Notes under the pieces: model-generated
Told to the model about the DNA's origin: nothing
Databases searched by the model: none
What the model saw: only the letters and a program-made list of their open reading frames with translations
Position numbers and translations under genes: made by a program
DNA from: Terrimonas ginsenosidimutans
Lineage (GTDB): Bacteria > Bacteroidota > Bacteroidia > Chitinophagales > Chitinophagaceae
Assembly: GCF_022012415.1 (NCBI RefSeq)
Contig: NZ_JAKLTR010000002.1
Location: forward strand, 248,001 to 312,000
DNA: 64,000 nt
Direction of reading: 5' to 3'
Part shown: positions 8,023 to 17,517 of the stretch, in pieces
Layout: the number at the start of each line of letters is the position of its first letter
How positions within the stretch are numbered: the stretch's first letter is position 1

Positions 8023-11000
8023 ATGCGCGGTATAACTGTCAGGTGGTTTTGGAGTCTGGTCTTCGTGATGTTATTAATAGCATCACATGGGCGGGCCCAA
8101 TCCGGCAAGTGGAGCGAGTCCGCCTATACTGAAGCAGATGGTTTGAGCAGCAACATTATCAGATGCGTATTGCAGGACAGTCGCGGTATGCTATGGGTCG
8201 GCACCGCAGACGGATTGAATCATTATGACGGCTACAGTTTCACGACGTTCAGAAAGAGTGGTTCCAACAGCAACACGATCCGCGGCAACTTCATCACCAA
8301 ACTTGCGGAAGACCAGGTAGGTGATCTTTGGATCGGCTACCTGACAGGCGGCGTTAGCTGTTACAATATTGCAACGGGTGTATTCCGGCATTATTCGCTG
8401 AAAGATCTTAAAGAAGAGAAGAATAACAAAACGCCTGAAGTGACCATGCTGTATGTCGATAAAAGAAATACACTATGGGTGGGAGTAGTGGAAGGAGGAC
8501 TCTACAGCCTGGATAAGGGATCCGGTGCATGGACGCATCATGATCTGGTCAATTCGAAAGGAGTGCCACTTCCTTCCAGCGGGCATAAGGATTATAACAC
8601 AGTATTTGGTGCAAATGAAGATGGAGACAATATGTGGCTGGCAACGGCTGCCGGCCTGTATTATTTTCAGCCGTCTTTGGGTGAGCTGCAACTGATCAAG
8701 GAGAAGGCGCAAAATACTCCGGGGGAGTATCTCGACCTGATGCTTAGTATTTTCAGAGAGGGAAATACGCTTTGGATGGGTACCTGGTCTGGGGGACTGG
8801 CCAGTTATGATGTGCGGAAAAAAGAATGGCATCGCTATAAATATGACAGATACTCGCCTACCACGAATGTGATCAGCGGTTTATTGCCTTCACAAAGTGA
8901 CACTATCGATCTGATCTCAGATGACCGGGGGCTGGGGTATTTTGATAAACGTGCAAAGAAGTTTTCCTTCCCATCAGATGGCAGCAGGCTGAAAGCTGGT
9001 GATTACAAAGCGATCTATACCGACAGAACAGGAAATGTATGGGTGGCGAGTAATAAGGCGCTGTTCAAGCTGTTTAAAGTTTCTCCGAAATTCAACTTTA
9101 CACCGCTGCGTTCAGCCGGGAAAGGGAATGAAAATAACTATACGATCCATGCTGCTTTTGAGAACGACAGTGTTGCGTTATTCGGCTCCTCATACGGTCA
9201 TGGCCTCGCGGTGATGGATAAAAGGACGGGAAGGAAATGGGATGTGTCATTTGATGAATTACCTATGGAAGAACGCAAATTGCAGGTGACAGATATACTG
9301 CAGGATGCCGCGGGGACGATCTGGGTGCTGACGCGTGATCACCTGTTTTACCTGGATAAAAACCGCAGGCAGCTGAAAAAAAGAACGCAACCTCCGATCT
9401 ACTGGAATAAAGAAAGCAATTATTTTTTCAGGATCCGTGAGGATAAATCTGGGCGGCTCTGGATCGCGAGCCTGCGGGGCGGTGTATTCGTTTATGATAG
9501 CCGTATCGATGTATTCATTCATCATTTTTCCATCGAAAGCGAAGGCCGCCAACATATTCCGTCAAACTATGTACATGCGCTTTTTATAGACAAAGGGAAT
9601 AATATATGGATAGGAGGCGCGAAAGGGTTTCTCGGAAAGGTCAACGCAAAGAACGCTTCTGTTGAAGTGTATTCCACTTATTTTCCTGATGTCAATGTAA
9701 ATGCAAATACTGTTTATGATATCATCGGAAGTGACCCGCATGACCTGTGGGTTGGCACAGATGCAGGTTTGATGCGTTATGAGGTTCGGGGAGATCAGCT
9801 TGTTTTTAAAAAGAACTATACTTCAGAGAACGGTATAGGATCGGATATTGTAAAAAGTATCGCCAGATCGAAAGACAACAATATCTGGTGTCTGACAGAA
9901 ACTTCCCTGTGCAGGATCAACCCGGCAACAGAGATCGCAGCAAATTATGGGTTCGCCGATGGGCTGGTGAATTCAGGTATAGGAAACCGGATCGTGCTTT
10001 TGTCAGATAACAGGATGGTGGTCGGAACAGCCGGCGGATATTATCAGTTTGATCCGGTATATCTTGCTTTGTTGAAGCAAACAGCCCAGGTGCTCGTTTC
10101 GGCTTTTAATATTAATGGAGTGCCGCGCTACTACTGGAATGAGCTTGCCGCAAACGGGATCGTTAAATTAAAACCTTCCGATAATCAATTTTCATTTGAG
10201 TTTACAAATATCGATTTCAATCGAACAGAAAAGCAGCAGTATGCATACATGATGGAAGGAATGGATACCGGTTGGATCCGTACATACAACCGGTATGCAG
10301 GTTATGGCAACCTGAAGCCGGGAAAATATATTTTCAAAGTAAGGGCAGTGAGTAGTATGGATAAACAGGACGGAGAGATCATTTCGATCCCTATACTTGT
10401 GTCAGGTTTTTTTTATAAAACAACCTGGTTCTGGCTTATCGTCGCAGGATCAATCTTCGGAGTAATGTATGCTGTATATGCGATCCGGTTGCGTAATCAA
10501 AAGCGGATCTATGCTTTGAACAACCGTGCGGAATTGCTGGAAAAGGAAAAGGCCATGGTGATGTACGAAAGTCTGAAGCAACACCTGAATCCGCACTTTC
10601 TCTTTAATTCCCTTACTTCTCTTGGTAGCCTTATCTACATCGATCAAAAGCTTGCGGCAAATTTCCTGCAGGGATTGAGCCGCATTTACCGGTATATACT
10701 CCTTCATCGCGATAAGGAGCTTGTTGCATTGTCCGACGAGATACGGTTCTGCGAAACCTATATACAGCTGCAGCAAACAAGGTTTGGTGATGCATTCCAG
10801 GTGCACCTGCGTGTTGAAGAAAATTTCCATGATCTCAGGATTGCGCCTGTGACGTTGCAAAATCTCGTGGAGAATGCCATCAAGCATAATATCGTTACGG
10901 AAGAGGAACCTTTGGTGATGGAGATATTTGTGAATGAATTTAATCAACTGATCGTTCAGAATAACCTGAACAAAAAAGAGTTTGTCGAAACAAGTAACGG

Positions 11001-11106
11001 ACAGGGGCTTGAGAGCTTAAATACGCTTTATCAGCATCTTGCCGGAAAGCGGATCGAGATCGTTGAAACTGCCGGACATTTCATTGTGAAAGTACCCTTA
11101 TTATAA
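8023..11106 (+). CDS. Two-component-regulator-propeller sensor with LytS-type histidine kinase domain
   Basis: Sensor of 1027 residues. A signal peptide (1-25, ending SHGRAQ) is followed by a periplasmic beta-propeller made of Reg_prop repeats (typical D-x-x-G-x-x-W-x-G-T blocks, about 35-680), a Y_Y_Y domain (about 710-795), one membrane helix (801-822), a short coiled coil and a His_kinase (PF06580) domain with LNPHFLFNSL (H858 likely phosphorylated) and LQNLVENAIKHN. The propeller resembles that of HTCS regulators, but the output is LytS-like and signals to a separate LytTR regulator encoded 10 bp downstream. Propellers of this class bind oligosaccharides in characterised HTCS proteins; the ligand here is unknown. 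Confidence 0.95.
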   Translation: MRGITVRWFWSLVFVMLLIASHGRAQSGKWSESAYTEADGLSSNIIRCVLQDSRGMLWVGTADGLNHYDGYSFTTFRKSGSNSNTIRGNFITKLAEDQVGDLWIGYLTGGVSCYNIATGVFRHYSLKDLKEEKNNKTPEVTMLYVDKRNTLWVGVVEGGLYSLDKGSGAWTHHDLVNSKGVPLPSSGHKDYNTVFGANEDGDNMWLATAAGLYYFQPSLGELQLIKEKAQNTPGEYLDLMLSIFREGNTLWMGTWSGGLASYDVRKKEWHRYKYDRYSPTTNVISGLLPSQSDTIDLISDDRGLGYFDKRAKKFSFPSDGSRLKAGDYKAIYTDRTGNVWVASNKALFKLFKVSPKFNFTPLRSAGKGNENNYTIHAAFENDSVALFGSSYGHGLAVMDKRTGRKWDVSFDELPMEERKLQVTDILQDAAGTIWVLTRDHLFYLDKNRRQLKKRTQPPIYWNKESNYFFRIREDKSGRLWIASLRGGVFVYDSRIDVFIHHFSIESEGRQHIPSNYVHALFIDKGNNIWIGGAKGFLGKVNAKNASVEVYSTYFPDVNVNANTVYDIIGSDPHDLWVGTDAGLMRYEVRGDQLVFKKNYTSENGIGSDIVKSIARSKDNNIWCLTETSLCRINPATEIAANYGFADGLVNSGIGNRIVLLSDNRMVVGTAGGYYQFDPVYLALLKQTAQVLVSAFNINGVPRYYWNELAANGIVKLKPSDNQFSFEFTNIDFNRTEKQQYAYMMEGMDTGWIRTYNRYAGYGNLKPGKYIFKVRAVSSMDKQDGEIISIPILVSGFFYKTTWFWLIVAGSIFGVMYAVYAIRLRNQKRIYALNNRAELLEKEKAMVMYESLKQHLNPHFLFNSLTSLGSLIYIDQKLAANFLQGLSRIYRYILLHRDKELVALSDEIRFCETYIQLQQTRFGDAFQVHLRVEENFHDLRIAPVTLQNLVENAIKHNIVTEEEPLVMEIFVNEFNQLIVQNNLNKKEFVETSNGQGLESLNTLYQHLAGKRIEIVETAGHFIVKVPLL

Positions 11107-11116
11107 AAATACTGAT

Positions 11117-11884
11117 ATGAAAGCAATTATTATTGAAGATGAACAACTGGTAGCGCGCGCCTTGCAGGCGAAGGTCACGGCAATAGAACCTTCCATAAGG
11201 ATAATGGCGATCCTTCCCAGTCTTAAAACGGCCCGGCGCTGGCTGATGGAAAATGCGGAACCTGATCTTATGTTTATGGATATTCAGCTCGGAGATGGGA
11301 TCAGCTTCAAGCTGTTTGATGAATTCGATCTTAAATGCCCGGTCATTTTTACAACAGCTTATAACGAGTATGCCATTAACGCTTTTAAGGCGAATGGGAT
11401 CGATTACCTGTTAAAGCCTATTGAGGAAAACGAACTCCGCAGGGCGATCGAGAAGAGTATTACACTTAATAACAAATTGAATCTTGCACCTGCCGATATT
11501 CTCCGCCTGATCGAGTCTGTAAGAGCCGGTAATAAAAGCGCCTTGTATAAAGAAAAGTTCCTGGTGAATGTAAAACGTCAGATGGTGCCGGTAAATACGA
11601 CCCATGTCGCTTTTTTTTATAAAGAATCGCTTCATTACCTGCATACATTGTCAGGCGATCAGCATATTCTCGAATTCACATCACTGGAGGAGATAGAAGA
11701 GTTGCTCGATCCTAATCAATACTATCGCGCTAACCGGCAGTATATTGTCAATATCGATGCGATATCGAGTATCGAACTTCATGAGAATCAGAAACTGACC
11801 CTTAAATTGAAGCCTCCATTGAAGGCAACGATCGATGTGAGCCGGGAGAAGGCTCCCGCATTCAAGAAGTGGTTCAACCGGTAG
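11117..11884 (+). CDS. LytTR-family response regulator
   Basis: Regulator of 255 residues: receiver domain (1-120; EDE at 7-9, phospho-acceptor D55 in LMFMDIQLGDG, Lys in DYLLKPIEEN) followed by a LytTR DNA-binding domain (about 145-253; FFYKESLHYLHT, YYRANRQYIVN). It starts 10 bp after the propeller kinase and is almost certainly its partner. LytTR domains bind DNA through beta-strands at direct repeats; the targets are not visible here. It converges with a small lipoprotein gene 24 bp downstream. Confidence 0.95.
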   Translation: MKAIIIEDEQLVARALQAKVTAIEPSIRIMAILPSLKTARRWLMENAEPDLMFMDIQLGDGISFKLFDEFDLKCPVIFTTAYNEYAINAFKANGIDYLLKPIEENELRRAIEKSITLNNKLNLAPADILRLIESVRAGNKSALYKEKFLVNVKRQMVPVNTTHVAFFYKESLHYLHTLSGDQHILEFTSLEEIEELLDPNQYYRANRQYIVNIDAISSIELHENQKLTLKLKPPLKATIDVSREKAPAFKKWFNR

Positions 11885-11908
11885 AATGACTCCCGCGAAT
11901 GAGTGGTA

Positions 11909-12301
11909 CTAATTGACCCTGACGAATCTTTCGAGTTGAAGAGCATAGCTCCGGCGTTCGCATCTGTCATCCACTACGGTGAACTGAATGGTGTCTTTTG
12001 TGATCTGGAATTTATACTTTCCTGTATCAGCTAAGTTGCATACCGGCAATGGATAGTCAATTGAATCCTTGATCATAAGAATACCATCTTCTACATCATA
12101 CCAACCAAGATTTGTATGAACCTGGCCGGTCCGGTTAAGAACAACTTTGAACTGGTTATTTTCTCCCAGGTGAAGTTGAAGATCCATGTCTTTGTCCCAG
12201 AGCGATCTCCAGGTTCCTTTGACGCTGGTCTGATCTTTGGGCTGGCAGGAAAAAAGAAGGAGGGATGCTGAAATGATGGTCAGGATTAAGGTATAGCGCA
12301 T
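11909..12301 (-). CDS. Small lipoprotein, lipocalin-like fold suspected
   Basis: Protein of 130 residues with a lipoprotein signal peptide (ASLLLFSCQ, lipid-bearing C19). The mature part opens VKGTWRSLWDKDMDLQLHL and contains short beta-strands in the style of lipocalin-like or DUF-type small lipoproteins of Bacteroidota (an early G-x-W motif). No catalytic residues are recognised. Location inferred: outer or inner membrane, periplasmic side. It stands alone, convergent with the LytTR regulator. A TATTTTTG box (12381-12374, minus strand) lies 73 bp upstream, without a clear -33 partner. Confidence 0.7.
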   Translation of the reverse strand: MRYTLILTIISASLLLFSCQPKDQTSVKGTWRSLWDKDMDLQLHLGENNQFKVVLNRTGQVHTNLGWYDVEDGILMIKDSIDYPLPVCNLADTGKYKFQITKDTIQFTVVDDRCERRSYALQLERFVRVN

Positions 12302-12884
12302 GTTGAATTGAGTGTGTGTTGAGCCAGATACAGGCTGAATAAAATAGCCAGATTTAGGGATGAATTTTCAGTTCAAAAATAGTTGATTTTAATAAAATAA
12401 AGTTGTTTTATGCCAGTAATGATCGGGATGTTTTATTTATTTTGATGATCGCTTTTATTATGGCCGCTGAATAGTTTACCTGGAGCAGTTGAATGGTTCG
12501 GTCGTGGTGCCATGCTTTTATTTTTAAACTGACAGCTTATTCCAACCTTTAATTTTATCGGCAACTGCCTTGATCTTTCTTTCAAAAACTCTATTAAAAT
12601 TTTACGACGATCGCGTCCCGCCATTCACTCTTATAAATTTGCGGGATCGCTGCAAAGGCTGTGTTGCTGCGGGTACATCTTTGCTGAATGAATTGAAGAT
12701 GAGATAAGCGCAGCATTGCGGGGCAGATCTTCTCCTTGCTTTTTATTGTCTAAGCAATGGATCAGCGGAGCAGTATTGCAAGGCCCGCAATGTATACAAG
12801 CAGACACTCTTCAATCTTATTTCTCCCAACCCTATTTTTCCCTTAACTTTTCCTCCTGTACCGGGCAGCCCGCTCAGAAGGAAA
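12302..12884. other. Intergenic region upstream of the hybrid sensor
   Basis: About 580 bp, AT-rich in its first half, between a minus-strand lipoprotein gene and the plus-strand hybrid sensor. A 63-codon minus frame at 12433-12624 is basic, lacks any motif and is probably not real. A -7-like TAAATTTG lies at 12634-12641 on the plus strand. No RNA gene or terminator was recognised. Confidence 0.4.
12634..12641 (+). promoter_or_regulatory. Candidate -7 box (TAAATTTG) for the hybrid sensor gene
   Basis: Exact match to TAnnTTTG, about 240 bp upstream of the ATG at 12885. No clear TTTG is seen 17-23 bases upstream, so the call is weak. If used, the mRNA has a long 5' leader. Confidence 0.25.
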
Positions 12885-15800
12885 ATGAGAGATATGTTTG
12901 CAAAACGCCATATATTTTTAGTGAGCCTTTTTATCATCCTGTCAAACGGATTGATACAGGGGCAACAGAAATACAGTGTTCAGTATTACTCAACAGAACA
13001 TGGACTGTCCCACCAGGCCGTTACGTGCATGCTGAAAGACAAGGATGGCTTCATGTGGTTTGGTACCTGGGATGGGATCGATCGATTTGACGGCCAGAAA
13101 TTCCTTCCATTTAAATCCTCTCCCGCAGACAGGCTGCCACTGGGCAATGGACGGATCGATCAGATCATCGAAGATCAGTCGGGCCATATCTGGTTGCTGG
13201 CTTACGACAGGCAGATCTATGAGTTCGATAAACGTAACAGGAAGTTTGCGCGTTTGTCGACCCCTGTACCGGGAGTACAGGCCGGGAAGATCGGCTTCAA
13301 AAAGATCCATGCCGCGGCGAATGGATGGGTATGGGTGGAATCTGATGAGCATGGCTTATTCTGCGTCCCGCAAAATAATATGGATGGTGTTTCCTACCGC
13401 TACTACAACAAGGCAAAAAATGGTTTCCGTTTGCCGGGGGACAGCATCCGTTTTTTTCATACTGATAAGAAAAACAGGATCTGGATCGGTGGTAATTCAG
13501 GACTGGCATGCCTGTCACCGGATTCTTCCGGCGAATACAGAACGGATGGCAGAGTGCCGGCTTCGTTTGAGGGAGCGACAGATTTTGTCGCGGTGCAGGA
13601 AGATGAATACTGCCTTTATTTTGCCGCGAAAGACGGTCGCCTGATCACTTACACGAAGGCAACAAAAACTTTTACCACAAGACGTTTGGTGGATGGACAG
13701 ATCACTGCGCTCCTGCGTTCAAAGAATGCCGAGGTGATTTACGCAGCGATCAGCGATGGACGTTTGGTTTGTATGGATATAGCAAGTCAAAGCCCTTTGG
13801 TCATTGCCAGCAGCATGCCGAAGTTCTCTCATTCCCTTTATGAAGATTCAAATGGCTGTTTATGGATCGAACCGGAAGAGTCAGGTGCGATCCGGTTCAA
13901 CCCGCACAACAAACAGTTTGTTTTTTTTCCTGCCAAAGAAAGAACTGTTACCAAATACATCGGTAACCGGTATCGTATCCTGGAAGATAACTCCGGGACG
14001 ATCTGGGTGAACCTGAAAGGAGGAGGATTCGGCTATTACAATACACAAAACGGTACAATAGAAAACCGGGTAAGCACAGTTGATACGAGCATGTACCGCT
14101 TGCCTCCCTTTGTACTGAATACCTACCTTGATAATTCCGGTGTATTGTGGATGACCACGTATGAACGCGAATTGATCAAGATCGTATCACATGGAAATGA
14201 TTTTGTGCAGCGGGGTCTTGTTGCGCAAAAAGCATCGAGATGGGATAATGAAGTGCGCGGGATCTACTTTGATAATAAAGGCAGGTTGTGGACTGGTGTA
14301 AAACATGGAAGTGTTTGTGTTTACTCCGGCGATCGGTTGCTCACCGATATTTTTGTAAATCCTCCACCCAAAGAGATGAGCGGTGTGTACTCGATCCTCC
14401 AGGATAGCCGCGGAAATATCTGGCTGGGCACAAAAGGTGCCGGGCTGTTCATGGCTTCCCCTGTTGATAGCGGTCATACAAAATACTTGTTGCAGGAAGT
14501 TTCGCCCGAACGCAATAACCAATCTGTTTTCTGTAAAGAGATCTATTCGTTAATAGAAGACAGATCCGGCCGCATCTGGATCGGTTCCTTTGACGAAGGA
14601 TTATTCCTTGCAACCTACACGGCCAGCGGATTGAAGTTCACGCCTGCGGGCAAACTGATCAGGAGTTTTCCAAAGGATGGTTTTCAAAAGATCAGGCATC
14701 TTGCGACGGACCATGATGGAAATCTCTGGGCCGGAACGACAAGTGGCCTGGTAGTGATCAATATTACGGGTAACGATATCGCTTCGTATCCTTCCTGGAC
14801 GTATAAGAGTGAGACAACTTTACCGAACAGCCTCGGCAATAACGATATTCAATTCATTCTTCATGATTCGCAGAACAGGATGTGGCTTGGCACTTCCGGC
14901 GGAGGTTTATATAACGCGTCAGGTGCTGATCCTTTGAAAAGTCTTTCTTTCCGTGGTTATACAAGGCAGGAAGGAATGCCGAATGATTATGTGCTGAGCT
15001 TTGCTGAAGATGTTCAGGGGAATCTGTGGCTGGCAACCGCGAATGGTATTGCACGGTTTAATCCGGCAAACGGATCCTTCCGGAACTATAATTCGAATGA
15101 CGGGTTATCAAGAGTTAGTTTTTCTGAAGCATCTGTATGCCAGAAACCGGATGGACAGCTCATCTTTGGGAATACGCGCGGATTATTGTCCTTCTATCCG
15201 GGAAAGATGGATAGTAAATTAATGCGCGGTGAGATCGCGTTGACAAACCTGCAGGTGAATAATAAGGATATCAAGCCGGGTATTGCCGGCGGCGTTCTTG
15301 AAAAAGATATCAATTTTATTGAAAAGCTGACCCTTTCTTATGATCAGAATATTCTGAGCTTTGATTTCGCGTTCCTGGATTATCGTGCAGGCAATCATCA
15401 ATCACTGGATTACCGGCTGATGGGTTTTGATTCCACCTGGTATAAGGATAAGCAACTGCGCCGGGCAACGTATACCAATCTTTCGCCGGGAGAATATAAA
15501 TTTCAATTGCGTGTTCAGGACGCCGATGGATACACAGATCCGCCGTTCAGAAGTCTGACGATCACGATCCTTCCTCCACCGTGGAAGACCTGGTGGGCTT
15601 ATCTGCTGTATGCCGTTGTGTTATGTGCCTTGTTCTTTATCATCCGTAAATATGCTCTCACATTGATCCGTCTGCGGCATAAGATCGTAGTGGAACGAAA
15701 GCTTGCTGCGTTGAAGCTGAATTTCTTTACCAGCCTTTCACATGAATTGCGCACGCCGCTTACATTGATCGTGAACCCGCTTGAGCAGCTGGCCAGGAAG

Positions 15801-17273
15801 GAAAAGCTGTCTCCGGAAGGGGTGGAATATGTTGATGTGGCGCGTAAGAATGCAGACAGAATGGTCCGGTTCATCAATCAGTTGCTGGATCTGCGTAAGA
15901 CGCAAAGCAATAGTGCTGTATTGAATCTGTCACGGATCGGGATAGTATCATTTGCTGAGCGGATCTGCGACCACTTCACCGGGGCGGCGAAGGCAAAGGG
16001 TATTGCAGTCACTATCGAAGCGGATGAAGAAGTGCAGGTTTGGGGTGATGCGGAGAAGCTTGAAGTGGTGATCTACAACCTGCTTGCCAATGCACTTAAA
16101 TTCACGCCTGAGGGACGAACTATACAGCTCTTTATAAAAAGCGAAGAAGAAACGTTCTCTGTCGGTGTTAGCGATGAAGGACCGGGAGTGCCGGCCGACA
16201 AACTGGAAAAGATCTTTGAGTTATTCTATGAAGAGCCTCATAACTCCAGCGACCTGAAAGGCACAGGGATCGGGCTGGCCCTTTGCCGCGAATTTGTGGA
16301 ACTGCACGGCGGAAAGATCTGGGCAGAGAATAACAGCACAGGAGGATTGACTGTATGGTTCCGTCTTACTAAAAGAATACAGCAGGAACAGGCAGAAACG
16401 AACACAGTGTATCCTGATACAACATATATACAACCAGTAATTACCAGTGCCGGGCAGTCAGTGACGCCGGAGTCTGCTTTTGGAAGGGCAACACCTGCTT
16501 CAGATGCGCCACTTGTATTGCTGGTGGAGGATAATAACGATCTGCGGTCTTTCATTTCAGCGCAGCTAAAAGAACGATACCGGGTTGAAACGGCGCAGAA
16601 CGGCCGTGAAGGTCTTGAAAAGATAAAAGTATTAATGCCTGATCTCGTTGTGTCAGATATTATGATGCCGGAAATGGATGGGATCCGGATGTTGGATAAG
16701 ATCAAGAACGATATTACGGTGAGCCATATACCGGTTGTATTGCTTTCTGCAAAATCATCGATAGAGAGCCAGGTGGAAGGACTCAGGTTCGGAGCGGATT
16801 TTTACATCACCAAGCCGTTCAATACGGAGATGCTGTTTACGGCGATCGACAACCTGATCACGCGCAGGAAACGACTTTTCGAATCGCTTGTGAAAAACCA
16901 TGGGACCATTTCTGTGGAACCGAAGCCGCTGCTGATGACGCCGAAGGATGAAGTGTTCCTTAAAACAGTGATCCAGCTGGTGGAAGAACGGATGGTGGAA
17001 CCTGATTTCAATATTGAGCTGGTAGCGGAAGGGATGAGCATGAGCCGCACGACTTTCTATAAAAAATTCAAGAGCCTGACTGCGATGACACCGGTTGAGT
17101 TTGTGCGGGATTTCCGGTTGGAAAAAGCAAAGCAATACCTGGAGGCCGGGGACAACAATGTTTCGGAAGTGGCATATATGACAGGATTCAGCAATCCGAA
17201 TTATTTCAGCACTTGCTTTAAGGAGAAATATGGCAGATCCCCGTCGGAGTTTATCAGGCCGAAATCTTCGTGA
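12885..17273 (+). CDS. Hybrid two-component system sensor/regulator (HTCS) of the polysaccharide locus
   Basis: One-protein signalling system of 1462 residues. A signal peptide (1-26) is followed by a 14-repeat-style periplasmic propeller (about 30-775), a Y_Y_Y domain (about 810-898), a membrane helix (903-920), HisKA with FTSLSHELRTPLT (H953), HATPase_c (N1065/N1069, DEGPGVP, GTGIGLAL), a receiver (1208-1325; D1258 in VVSDIMMPEMDG) and a C-terminal AraC-type HTH (1360-1458). Family knowledge: HTCS proteins bind an oligosaccharide in the periplasm and activate adjacent utilisation genes. Here the neighbours are GH3, GH95 and a SusC/D pair. A purine-rich AGAAGGA sits just before the ATG; ATG 12894 is an alternative start. 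Confidence 0.96.
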   Translation: MRDMFAKRHIFLVSLFIILSNGLIQGQQKYSVQYYSTEHGLSHQAVTCMLKDKDGFMWFGTWDGIDRFDGQKFLPFKSSPADRLPLGNGRIDQIIEDQSGHIWLLAYDRQIYEFDKRNRKFARLSTPVPGVQAGKIGFKKIHAAANGWVWVESDEHGLFCVPQNNMDGVSYRYYNKAKNGFRLPGDSIRFFHTDKKNRIWIGGNSGLACLSPDSSGEYRTDGRVPASFEGATDFVAVQEDEYCLYFAAKDGRLITYTKATKTFTTRRLVDGQITALLRSKNAEVIYAAISDGRLVCMDIASQSPLVIASSMPKFSHSLYEDSNGCLWIEPEESGAIRFNPHNKQFVFFPAKERTVTKYIGNRYRILEDNSGTIWVNLKGGGFGYYNTQNGTIENRVSTVDTSMYRLPPFVLNTYLDNSGVLWMTTYERELIKIVSHGNDFVQRGLVAQKASRWDNEVRGIYFDNKGRLWTGVKHGSVCVYSGDRLLTDIFVNPPPKEMSGVYSILQDSRGNIWLGTKGAGLFMASPVDSGHTKYLLQEVSPERNNQSVFCKEIYSLIEDRSGRIWIGSFDEGLFLATYTASGLKFTPAGKLIRSFPKDGFQKIRHLATDHDGNLWAGTTSGLVVINITGNDIASYPSWTYKSETTLPNSLGNNDIQFILHDSQNRMWLGTSGGGLYNASGADPLKSLSFRGYTRQEGMPNDYVLSFAEDVQGNLWLATANGIARFNPANGSFRNYNSNDGLSRVSFSEASVCQKPDGQLIFGNTRGLLSFYPGKMDSKLMRGEIALTNLQVNNKDIKPGIAGGVLEKDINFIEKLTLSYDQNILSFDFAFLDYRAGNHQSLDYRLMGFDSTWYKDKQLRRATYTNLSPGEYKFQLRVQDADGYTDPPFRSLTITILPPPWKTWWAYLLYAVVLCALFFIIRKYALTLIRLRHKIVVERKLAALKLNFFTSLSHELRTPLTLIVNPLEQLARKEKLSPEGVEYVDVARKNADRMVRFINQLLDLRKTQSNSAVLNLSRIGIVSFAERICDHFTGAAKAKGIAVTIEADEEVQVWGDAEKLEVVIYNLLANALKFTPEGRTIQLFIKSEEETFSVGVSDEGPGVPADKLEKIFELFYEEPHNSSDLKGTGIGLALCREFVELHGGKIWAENNSTGGLTVWFRLTKRIQQEQAETNTVYPDTTYIQPVITSAGQSVTPESAFGRATPASDAPLVLLVEDNNDLRSFISAQLKERYRVETAQNGREGLEKIKVLMPDLVVSDIMMPEMDGIRMLDKIKNDITVSHIPVVLLSAKSSIESQVEGLRFGADFYITKPFNTEMLFTAIDNLITRRKRLFESLVKNHGTISVEPKPLLMTPKDEVFLKTVIQLVEERMVEPDFNIELVAEGMSMSRTTFYKKFKSLTAMTPVEFVRDFRLEKAKQYLEAGDNNVSEVAYMTGFSNPNYFSTCFKEKYGRSPSEFIRPKSS

Positions 17274-17438
17274 TCTCTTCCGGATCGGCCGGCATATTAA
17301 GTCAATCGAGAATGCAGTGGACGGTAAAGTGCGCAAAGAGATCCAGCGTTCTGTGGGTCCACAGCGTTCTTGCTTCGTTACGGAACAAAATCAAACAAAT
17401 CCCACCAAAAAATGAAGGTGTTCTGCATTCCGCTTTTT

Positions 17439-17446
17439 TAGATTTG
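17439..17446 (+). promoter_or_regulatory. Candidate -7 box (TAGATTTG) for the GH3 gene
   Basis: Exact match to TAnnTTTG. Transcription would begin at about 17450-17455, which is at or past the upstream ATG at 17452 and leaves about 65 bases of leader before the ATG at 17518. This supports the downstream start. No good -33 TTTG at standard spacing. Confidence 0.4.
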
Positions 17447-17517
17447 CCCGAATGAAAAAGAATTCACGGCCGTTTTATCCTGTGAAGCGGTTTATTACTG
17501 AAAACAGATTGTTGCTT

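Noticed and set aside
12433-12624. 63-codon minus-strand frame upstream of the hybrid sensor
   Set aside because: Basic, no motif, no promoter, and the sequence ends in low-complexity polar residues; probably chance.
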